From: Bryobacteraceae bacterium
Lineage (GTDB): Bacteria; Acidobacteriota; Terriglobia; Bryobacterales; Bryobacteraceae
Length of the DNA stretch: 64,000 bases
Assembly: GCA_025056455.1 (NCBI GenBank)
Contig: JANWVY010000005.1
Location: 310,001-374,000, forward strand
Reading direction: 5' to 3'
Part shown: positions 25,433 to 31,255 of the stretch, piece by piece
Position numbering within the stretch: the first letter of the stretch is position 1
Layout of the letters: every line of letters begins with the position of its first letter
Translations under genes and position numbers: made by a program
Notes under the pieces: generated by a model
What the model was told of the DNA's origin: nothing
Database searches by the model: none
Seen by the model: only the letters and a program-made list of their open reading frames with translations

Positions 25433-26485
25433 ATGCAAAAAAAGATCGAAGTCGGCGTTCTCGGCGCCACCGGTATGGTGGGTCAGCATTTTGTGAAATT
25501 TCTCCAGGGCCACCCCTGGTTTGAACTGGTTTGGCTCGGCGCTAGTGATCGATCCGCGGGCAAGAAATATCGAGACGCGACAAGCTGGCGACTGAGCGGG
25601 CTTATGCCGGAACCAGCTGCGAATCTCATGGTCGAAGAGTGTAAGCCGGGGAATGCTCCCCGCCTTTTGTTCTCTGCAACCGATTCCTCCGTGGCCACCG
25701 AAATTGAACAAGCGTTCGCGCGTGCCGGGCACATCGTCGTGTCGAACTCGAAAAACCACCGCATGGACCCTGACGTTCCCCTGCTCGTGCCGGAGTTGAA
25801 CCCAGACCATCTCAAGCTTCTGCCTTTACAGCGCCAGCGGCGTGGATGGAGGGGTGCGATTGTGACCAACCCCAACTGCTCCACCGTCGTCCTCACCTTG
25901 GCGCTCGGTCCGTTCAAACCTTTCGGCATCCGGCGCGTGATCGTTACCACGCTCCAGGCAATTTCCGGGGCTGGATATCCTGGCGTTGCCTCCATGGACA
26001 TCATGGCTAACGTCATCCCTTACATCGGCGGCGAGGAGGAAAAGATCGAAGTTGAAACCCAGAAAATCTTGGGCGAATTTGCAGAGGACCGGATTCAGCC
26101 CCTAGAAGCTGTGGTGAGTGCCCATTGCAACCGGGTTCCCGTCGTCGATGGGCATCTTGCGGCGATCTCCGTAGAGTTCTCTCACAAACCAACTCAAGCA
26201 GAAATGTCCGCCGCGCTCCAGCAATTCCATCCGAGGCCGCAGCAACTCGAGCTGCCCAGCGCACCCCCACGGCCTGTCATCTACATGCCCGAATGCGACC
26301 GCCCACAACCCAGGCGCGATGTGGAGCGAGAAAACGGCATGGCTTGTTTCGTTGGACGCCTGCGCGATTGCCCAGTCTTTCACTATAAGTTTCTCGCTCT
26401 TGGCCACAACACCGTGCGCGGCGCGGCTGGCGCGGCTGTACTCAATGCGGAGCTCATGTACCAAGAGGGGCTGCTCGAGGAATGA
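25433..26485 (+). CDS. asd: Aspartate-semialdehyde dehydrogenase
   Basis: A 350-residue NADP-dependent enzyme that makes aspartate semialdehyde, the branch-point of lysine, threonine and methionine synthesis. The Rossmann start is VGVLGATGMVGQHF. The catalytic cysteine is Cys149 in VTNPNCSTVVL, followed by LQAISGAGYPGV; the later VDGH supplies the catalytic His. Length and these blocks fit the archaeal/fungal-type Asd rather than the E. coli type. The open frame reaches back to 25289 inside dapE, but AAAGGAA just before the ATG at 25433 and the family N-terminus fix the start. It overlaps lysC by four bases. Confidence 0.93.
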   Translation: MQKKIEVGVLGATGMVGQHFVKFLQGHPWFELVWLGASDRSAGKKYRDATSWRLSGLMPEPAANLMVEECKPGNAPRLLFSATDSSVATEIEQAFARAGHIVVSNSKNHRMDPDVPLLVPELNPDHLKLLPLQRQRRGWRGAIVTNPNCSTVVLTLALGPFKPFGIRRVIVTTLQAISGAGYPGVASMDIMANVIPYIGGEEEKIEVETQKILGEFAEDRIQPLEAVVSAHCNRVPVVDGHLAAISVEFSHKPTQAEMSAALQQFHPRPQQLELPSAPPRPVIYMPECDRPQPRRDVERENGMACFVGRLRDCPVFHYKFLALGHNTVRGAAGAAVLNAELMYQEGLLEE

Positions 26486-27852
26486 TTGTCATGAAGTTTG
26501 GCGGAACCTCGGTTGAGTCCGCCAGCGCCTTGGAGCGAGTCGCCTCGATTGTGAAAGCGCGTTTGGACCGCCAGCCCGTGGTGGTCGTTTCCGCCATGGG
26601 AAAAACCACAAACCGGCTCCTCGAGATTGCTACGGCGGCCGCGGAAGGTAAGCAAAATGAGGCTTTAAAATTGCTTAGCGACCTGAAGGAGTATCACCGC
26701 CGGGAAGCGACTCCAGTCATCAAGTCCGACGATGCCGCTGAATTAGAGCAAATCCTCACCGATCACTTCGGCGAATTACAGGACTACGTCGCGCAAATTG
26801 CTGAGGTCGAGGAGTTCTCTCCCCGTTTGGTGGACTCCGTATCTTCTCTTGGAGAGCGGATATCCAGCCGCATCCTCACCCTCGTCTTCCGACACTTCGG
26901 TATCGATGCGGTTCACTTGGACGCACGCCATGTGATCGTCACCGATTCCCGGCACACTCAGGCGTCACCACTACTCAAAAAAACTTACGCCCGGCTGGCG
27001 CAAACCATTCCTCCTCTGGTCGCCAAGCACGTTGTCGTGATGGGTGGCTTCATCGGTTCTGCCGAAGATGGCGCAACCACAACTTTGGGACGCGGAGGGT
27101 CTGACTTTACAGCCTCTATCGTGGGGGCTGGAATTCACGCCGAAGAGATCCAGATCTGGACCGATGTCGACGGAATGTTGACGTGCGATCCGCGAATCGT
27201 AGCTGGTGGCCGGAGGGTCAAGACGATTTCCTTCGCTGAAGCCGCGGAACTGGCTTACTTTGGCGCTAAGGTCTTGCACCCGGCTACGGTTCATCCTGCA
27301 ATTGAGAAAAACATTCCAGTCCTAATTTTGAACTCGCGAAGACCCGAAGTCGAAGGGACGCGAATCGTTTCCACAAGTGTGCCTTGCCGCAATGTGATCA
27401 AGTCCATTGCGGCGAAACCCAATATCACGGTTGTAAAGGTGCAGTCCTTACGAATGTTAATGGCACACGGATTCCTGCGGCGCATCTTCGAGGTGTTTGA
27501 CCGTTATCCCACGCCGGTCGACATCGTGACGACCAGTGAAGTAAGCGTGTCGTTGACCATTGACAATCCCAGGTATTTGACAGAAATTTGCGAAGAACTG
27601 CGGGCCATTGCCGAAGTTTCTGTGGAGAAACAGATGGCGATTGTGTGCGTTGTCGGTGACAGCATTCAGGACACGCCGGGCATTGCAGGGCGCGTCTTTC
27701 GGGCGCTTGGTGACATCAATGTGCGGATGATCTCTCAGGGCGCCTCTCAGCTCAACCTCAGTTTCGTTGTTGCCGAGAATGATATGAAACCTGCAATGCA
27801 GGCTCTTCATGAGGAATTCTTCCGCGACCTCGACCCGGAGGTGTTTGACTAA
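26482..27852 (+). CDS. lysC: Aspartate kinase (monofunctional)
   Basis: A 456-residue aspartokinase catalysing the first step of the aspartate family pathway. MKFGGTSVESASAL is the conserved phosphate-binding start. TTLGRGGSDFTA and WTDVDGMLTCDPR are the substrate and nucleotide blocks. Two ACT domains occupy about 310-456 (VDIVTTSEVSVSLTI, IAGRVFRALGDINVRMISQG) and would bind the feedback inhibitor. The length matches monofunctional lysine-sensitive kinases such as E. coli LysC; no homoserine dehydrogenase domain is fused. The start overlaps asd (ATGA). Control therefore seems double: riboswitch on the RNA and ACT domains on the enzyme. Confidence 0.95.
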   Translation: MIVMKFGGTSVESASALERVASIVKARLDRQPVVVVSAMGKTTNRLLEIATAAAEGKQNEALKLLSDLKEYHRREATPVIKSDDAAELEQILTDHFGELQDYVAQIAEVEEFSPRLVDSVSSLGERISSRILTLVFRHFGIDAVHLDARHVIVTDSRHTQASPLLKKTYARLAQTIPPLVAKHVVVMGGFIGSAEDGATTTLGRGGSDFTASIVGAGIHAEEIQIWTDVDGMLTCDPRIVAGGRRVKTISFAEAAELAYFGAKVLHPATVHPAIEKNIPVLILNSRRPEVEGTRIVSTSVPCRNVIKSIAAKPNITVVKVQSLRMLMAHGFLRRIFEVFDRYPTPVDIVTTSEVSVSLTIDNPRYLTEICEELRAIAEVSVEKQMAIVCVVGDSIQDTPGIAGRVFRALGDINVRMISQGASQLNLSFVVAENDMKPAMQALHEEFFRDLDPEVFD

Positions 27853-27853
27853 A

Positions 27854-28555
27854 ATGCGTAAGCTGGCGCTGGTGGGTTACGGCAAAATGGGGAAACTCTT
27901 AGATCAGCTTGCCCCAGAGTATGGCTTTGAAACGGTTCTGCGTTTGGATGAGGTCAATAACCACGCAGGAGCTGGCATCACGGCGGAAAATTTTCAAGGC
28001 GTGGACGTCGCAATTGAGTTCTCCACCCCCTCCGCTGTTGTCGATAACCTCGAACGCTTGGCCAAGCTGCGAATTCCTACCGTGGTCGGCACCACGGGCT
28101 GGAGCCAGCATCTGCCTCATGTGCAGAAGATTGTTGCTGATTACGAATCCGCCCTCGTCTGGAGTCCAAACTTTTCGATTGGCGTCAACGTTTTCGTGCG
28201 GCTGGTGCGGGAAGCCGCGCGGTGGATGGCCTCCGAGCCCTCCTATGGCGCGTGGGCGTGGGAAATCCACCATGCCACCAAAAAAGACGCTCCTTCCGGA
28301 ACGCTTGAAAAACTGGTTGCCGAAATGAAAAGTGCAGGCTTCAACCGCCGCATCGACATCTCCTCCAACCGTGCCGGATCGCATCCTGGTACGCACGAAA
28401 TCGGATTCGATTCTCCCGCCGACACCATCACCCTCCGGCACTCGGCGCGGAACCGGGAAGGCTTCGCACGCGGCGCGCTTCGAGCCGCGCAATGGCTGCC
28501 CGGGCGCAAAGGATGTTTCGAGTTCGCCGATGTGCTATTCGAAATCCCGGCCTAA
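27854..28555 (+). CDS. dapB: 4-hydroxy-tetrahydrodipicolinate reductase (short form)
   Basis: A 233-residue DapB. The dinucleotide site is VGYGKMGK, with GT-T-GW at 79-83. The signature EIHHATKKDAPSGT (137-150) holds the catalytic His139 and Lys143, placed as in E. coli His159/Lys163. It is shorter than the E. coli enzyme (273 residues), mainly in the N-terminal domain; short DapB proteins occur in several phyla. It begins one base after the lysC stop; the longer frame from 27809 overlaps lysC and is rejected. It confirms that the operon serves the diaminopimelate route. dapA is not in the window. Confidence 0.93.
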   Translation: MRKLALVGYGKMGKLLDQLAPEYGFETVLRLDEVNNHAGAGITAENFQGVDVAIEFSTPSAVVDNLERLAKLRIPTVVGTTGWSQHLPHVQKIVADYESALVWSPNFSIGVNVFVRLVREAARWMASEPSYGAWAWEIHHATKKDAPSGTLEKLVAEMKSAGFNRRIDISSNRAGSHPGTHEIGFDSPADTITLRHSARNREGFARGALRAAQWLPGRKGCFEFADVLFEIPA

Positions 28556-28662
28556 ACGCCCGGGAGAGGAAGGGCGTTCCAGGGGCCGGGAGTGAGTGAT
28601 CCAAGTTGCGGGAGACTGAAAAAAGTGTCTCTGGCGATTTCAGCCGTTCAACGGGCTGCAAG

Positions 28663-28693
28663 TTGGTGGTCAGGGCAGCGAATTGGTTATACT
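28663..28693 (+). promoter_or_regulatory. Probable tRNA-Glu promoter
   Basis: TTGGTG (28663-28668) and TATACT (28688-28693) are separated by 19 bases. Predicted transcription would start about ten bases before the tRNA. The spacing is longer than ideal. Confidence 0.4.
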
Positions 28694-28710
28694 GTGAATA
28701 ACTCCACCGT

Positions 28711-28785
28711 GGCGCTATCGTCTAAGGGTTAGGACAAAGCCCTCTCAAGGCTTAAATACGGGTTCGAATCCCGTTAGCGCTACCA
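28711..28785 (+). tRNA. tRNA-Glu (anticodon CTC)
   Basis: A full cloverleaf with encoded CCA. The acceptor stem pairs GGCGCTA (28711-28717) with TAGCGCT (28775-28781), with a G-U at the first pair. The anticodon stem AAGCC/GGCTT encloses the loop CTCTCAA, with anticodon CTC at 28744-28746. The T arm is ACGGG-TTCGAAT-CCCGT. It reads GAG codons. No integrase or att duplication is visible nearby. Confidence 0.96.
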
Positions 28786-28800
28786 CCGCTCCCCGCCCGT

Positions 28801-28848
28801 CGGCTCTACGGCGCTACGCCAAAAACGGCCTCTGGCTCTACGCCAAAA
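28801..28848 (+). repeat. Short 24-base-period repeat after the tRNA
   Basis: CTACGCCAAAA occurs at 28814-28824 and again at 28838-28848, each preceded by GGCG/GGCT; a partial copy GGCTCTACG lies at 28802-28810. The gap between the tRNA and the next gene (28786-28988) holds this repeat, a possible promoter and a hairpin, but no gene that I can support. Confidence 0.5.
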
Positions 28849-28926
28849 TGGGGAGACACCCTAGCTCCGAGAACCGTTTGCGTCCAGGCAAGAGACGACC
28901 TCGCCAATCGGCTCGCGCTTGCAGTG

Positions 28927-28961
28927 TATCCTGAGAGAAAGAGGCCGGCCCGCTAGGCCGG
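28927..28961 (+). promoter_or_regulatory. Possible promoter and leader hairpin of the sugar transferase gene
   Basis: A -10-like TATCCT (28927-28932) is followed by a perfect inverted repeat, CCGGCC-CGCTA-GGCCGG (28945-28961), 27 bases before the ATG at 28989. A GGGAGG partly inside the hairpin is the only purine-rich ribosome-type site in the leader. The -35 is unclear. Confidence 0.3.
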
Positions 28962-28988
28962 GAGGCAGCGCCTGCTGTTACGCTCTCG

Positions 28989-30365
28989 ATGATCCGACTT
29001 TTCAGCGTTTTCATCCCCACTACCATTCTCGGTCTTCTGCTCTCAGATATTCTTCTTGTATCGGCAGTTTTTGCTGTAGCTTGCTACTTCACCGTAGAGA
29101 GCGGTCTCTATCTTTTCCTGCTTGCGGAAGCCGGTCTTGAAAGGCTGCTCGTGGTGCTAGCGAGCATTATGCTCGGGTTGCACTTTAATGATTTCTACGC
29201 CACAACGCGCATTCCTTCGCGGCTCCTCATTTATCAACAAGTGAGCCTTACGATCGGTACCACGCTCTTATTGCAAGCCGCGATTGCTTATCTCAACGTC
29301 AGCTGGCGCATGCCGCGGAAAGCCATGTTACTCGGTAGCGGCGCCTGCCTAGTGTTACTACCCGCCTGGCGGATTTTCTACAGCAAAGTGATACTGCGAA
29401 TTCTCGGAGCTGAGCGCGTGCTTCTGGTGGGCAGCAGTCCGGCCTTGACCAAACTGGGACTGCATATGCTGGAGCATCCGGAAGTCGGACTGTTGCCCGT
29501 AGGTATCGTGTGCCAAGCTCCAGCGCCGGCAGACTTTGCCCACTTGGGCTCGCTTGGACAACTCTCGCAAATTCTCGCCGAACACAAGCCCTCCCGGCTC
29601 ATTGTTGGACTTGAGCCCCAAGAGGAGCAAAATCTCCAAGGCTTGTTCGAGGCTCGCCAGCAAGGCATCCTTGTGGAGGATGTGGCCAAACTTTACGAAA
29701 GCATTTTAGGGCGGGTTTGTTTAAGCCGCCTGCGCCCCGAAGACGTTGCTGTTGGAAACGAGCTTCAACCCCCCTCACGAAATTATTTGATCCACAATCT
29801 CTACTCCTTTCTCATCGGATTAATCGGGTTAACCCTTGCAGCCCCAATCATGTTGTTGGTAGCCCTTGCGGTACGCATCAGTTCGCCCGGTCCGATCCTG
29901 TTCCGGCAAACGCGCGTGGGCCTTAATAACGCGACCTTTACACTGTATAAATTCCGCTCTATGTACCAAGATGCGGAGGCGCGAACGGGGGCTGTTTGGG
30001 CCCAAGCCAACGATCCCCGCGTGACGCCGGTGGGCCGCTGGTTACGAAGCCTGCGGCTGGACGAGCTGCCCCAGCTTTTCAACGTTCTGCGAGGAGAAAT
30101 GGCCATTGTGGGTCCTCGGCCCGAGCGGCCCGAATTCGTGAAGCCGCTGGCGGAAAAAATTCCCTTTTACCTCCACCGCCACCTGGTAAAACCCGGCATT
30201 ACGGGTTGGGCGCAGATCAACTACCGGTACGGCAACACGATCGAAGATACCGTGGTCAAGCTCGAATACGACCTTTATTACATTCGCCACATGTCGCTGT
30301 CCCTCGATCTTCTCATCATGTTTCATACCGTGAAAACGATGTTGCTCACCCGCGGCGCCTACTAG
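28989..30365 (+). CDS. Undecaprenyl-phosphate sugar phosphotransferase (exopolysaccharide priming enzyme)
   Basis: A 458-residue polyprenyl glycosylphosphotransferase. Four hydrophobic helices (about 1-130) are followed by a CoA-binding-like domain (VLLVGSSPALTKLGL). One membrane/re-entrant helix (about 272-292) leads into the bacterial sugar transferase domain: SSPGPILFRQTRVG, LYKFRSM, LRLDELPQLFNVL, GEMAIVGPRPERPEF and PGITGWAQINYRYG. It starts exopolysaccharide repeat units on lipid carrier. The C-terminus (VKLEYDLYYIRHMSLSLD) resembles the subfamily linked to PEP-CTERM/exosortase loci, but no such partner genes are here. No clear ribosome site precedes the ATG, and it is not flanked by other polysaccharide genes. 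Confidence 0.9.
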   Translation: MIRLFSVFIPTTILGLLLSDILLVSAVFAVACYFTVESGLYLFLLAEAGLERLLVVLASIMLGLHFNDFYATTRIPSRLLIYQQVSLTIGTTLLLQAAIAYLNVSWRMPRKAMLLGSGACLVLLPAWRIFYSKVILRILGAERVLLVGSSPALTKLGLHMLEHPEVGLLPVGIVCQAPAPADFAHLGSLGQLSQILAEHKPSRLIVGLEPQEEQNLQGLFEARQQGILVEDVAKLYESILGRVCLSRLRPEDVAVGNELQPPSRNYLIHNLYSFLIGLIGLTLAAPIMLLVALAVRISSPGPILFRQTRVGLNNATFTLYKFRSMYQDAEARTGAVWAQANDPRVTPVGRWLRSLRLDELPQLFNVLRGEMAIVGPRPERPEFVKPLAEKIPFYLHRHLVKPGITGWAQINYRYGNTIEDTVVKLEYDLYYIRHMSLSLDLLIMFHTVKTMLLTRGAY

Positions 30366-30377
30366 GGCCTCGCCTTT

Positions 30378-30410
30378 AGCTCACCTCACATCTTGTGAGA
30401 GCTTTCCTCT
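30378..30410 (+). terminator. Hairpin terminator-like element before fliW
   Basis: AGCT (30378-30381) pairs with AGCT (30400-30403), and CTCACA (30385-30390) with TGTGAG (30394-30399), around a three-base loop. It is followed by TTCCTCT. The stem is good but the T-run is weak, so partial termination of the upstream gene is the most that can be said. Confidence 0.45.
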
Positions 30411-30433
30411 GCCCCCCGCACGAATTCTAGAGA

Positions 30434-30877
30434 ATGCAGCGTTGCTTCAGCCGGCGTCTCGGTTGGGTGGAATTTTCCGCCGAGTCCGTCGTTGAGTTTC
30501 CAGAAGGGCTGCCCGCCTTTGAAGACGAGACCCAATTCATTCTAATCGAGCGTCCGGAAACCTCGCCCATCCTCTTTCTACAGAGCCTCAAAACGGCAGG
30601 TCTGTGCTTCCTCAGCGTGCCGGTGGAGGTAGTCGATTCGCGCTACGAGTTTACGCTCGACTCTGAGCAAGAGAACCGTCTAGGAACCGCCTCGCGGCAA
30701 GACCTGCTTTGCCTGGCGCTGCTCACCGTGCCTGATTCGGGGCCTCCAACGGCTAATCTCAAAGCGCCCATTGTGATTCACCGCCATCTCCGCAAGGGCT
30801 ATCAAGTGATTCTGAACGAATCCCCCTATTCCTTCACTCACCCTCTGGGGCCGGCGTCGGAGGAAGTATGCTCGTGA
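30434..30877 (+). CDS. fliW: Flagellar assembly factor FliW
   Basis: A 147-residue FliW. Recognisable blocks are FPEGLPAFEDETQFILIE, FLQSLKTAGLCFLSVP and TANLKAPIVIH, with a final YSFTHPL. FliW binds newly made flagellin and, when free, binds CsrA to relieve its block on flagellin translation; this three-part switch is established in Bacillus and Campylobacter. The partner genes csrA (ten-base overlap) and flagellin follow directly, so the switch looks complete here. The first 15 residues (CFSRRLGWVEFS) are less conserved. No strong ribosome site is seen before the ATG at 30434. Confidence 0.93.
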   Translation: MQRCFSRRLGWVEFSAESVVEFPEGLPAFEDETQFILIERPETSPILFLQSLKTAGLCFLSVPVEVVDSRYEFTLDSEQENRLGTASRQDLLCLALLTVPDSGPPTANLKAPIVIHRHLRKGYQVILNESPYSFTHPLGPASEEVCS

Positions 30878-31101
30878 TTGGACGCCGCGTCGGAGAATCG
30901 ATTCTCATTGGCCAGGAAATCGAAATCCTCGTCGTCGACGCCAGTCCCTCTCGCGTGACGCTCGGCATCTGCGCGCCCCGCCAGTGGACGATCCTCCGCA
31001 AGGAGGTACAACAAGCGGCGGAATCCAACCGGCATGCTTCTCACTCAAGCTCCGACCAGGCTTTGAAGCGCCTCGTGCGGAACCTACGCCGAGAAACCTA
31101 G
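30868..31101 (+). CDS. csrA: Carbon storage regulator CsrA
   Basis: A 77-residue RNA-binding regulator. MLVIGRRVGESILIG and VTLGICAPRQWTILRKE carry the conserved strands; the second Arg-containing block (R38 region) is the RNA contact in known CsrA proteins. The tail after residue 52 is longer than in E. coli CsrA (61 residues) and is Ser/His/Arg-rich, similar in length to Bacillus CsrA. It is translationally coupled to fliW by a ten-base overlap. The likely main target is the leader of the flagellin gene just downstream, which carries several GGA motifs. Confidence 0.95.
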   Translation: MLVIGRRVGESILIGQEIEILVVDASPSRVTLGICAPRQWTILRKEVQQAAESNRHASHSSSDQALKRLVRNLRRET

Positions 31102-31165
31102 CCCGACAAAAATATTCCTACTCCTCCGCCTAAGGTGAATTTGGCGGCTCGCGACCCCCTGTAAA

Positions 31166-31173
31166 ACCGATAA
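31166..31173 (+). promoter_or_regulatory. Sigma-28-like -10 box before flagellin
   Basis: ACCGATAA matches seven of eight positions of the flagellar sigma factor -10 consensus (GCCGATAA). A matching -35 (TAAA-type) at the right distance is not found. A start near 31180 would give a leader of about 75 bases. Only a partial promoter can be claimed. Confidence 0.4.
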
Positions 31174-31178
31174 GCCCA

Positions 31179-31250
31179 GCAGGCAATTCCCCTCGAGCTG
31201 GGAGGCGCCTGCATGGGATGGATCCCTACCTACAGTTCGTTTCTAGGAGA
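31179..31250 (+). promoter_or_regulatory. Structured flagellin leader with predicted CsrA-binding GGA motifs
   Basis: GGA triplets occur at 31201-31203, 31216-31218, 31220-31222 and in the ribosome site AGGAGA (31245-31250). GGGA-TGGA-TCCC (31215-31226) folds so that one GGA is in the hairpin loop, the preferred CsrA presentation. Upstream, GCAGGC (31179-31184) can pair with GCCTGC (31207-31212), enclosing TCCC/GGGA. This matches the two-site design of Bacillus hag: one site over the ribosome site and one upstream. Binding is inferred from this pattern and the adjacent fliW-csrA. Confidence 0.6.
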
Positions 31251-31255
31251 GAAAC

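Noticed and set aside
28556-28580. Terminator after dapB (ACGCCC...GGGCGT)
   Set aside because: Six-pair stem with a ten-base loop and no T-run; too weak to call.
28711-28785. tRNA-Glu as an integration site for a mobile element
   Set aside because: No integrase, no duplicated tRNA 3' end and ordinary housekeeping genes on both sides.
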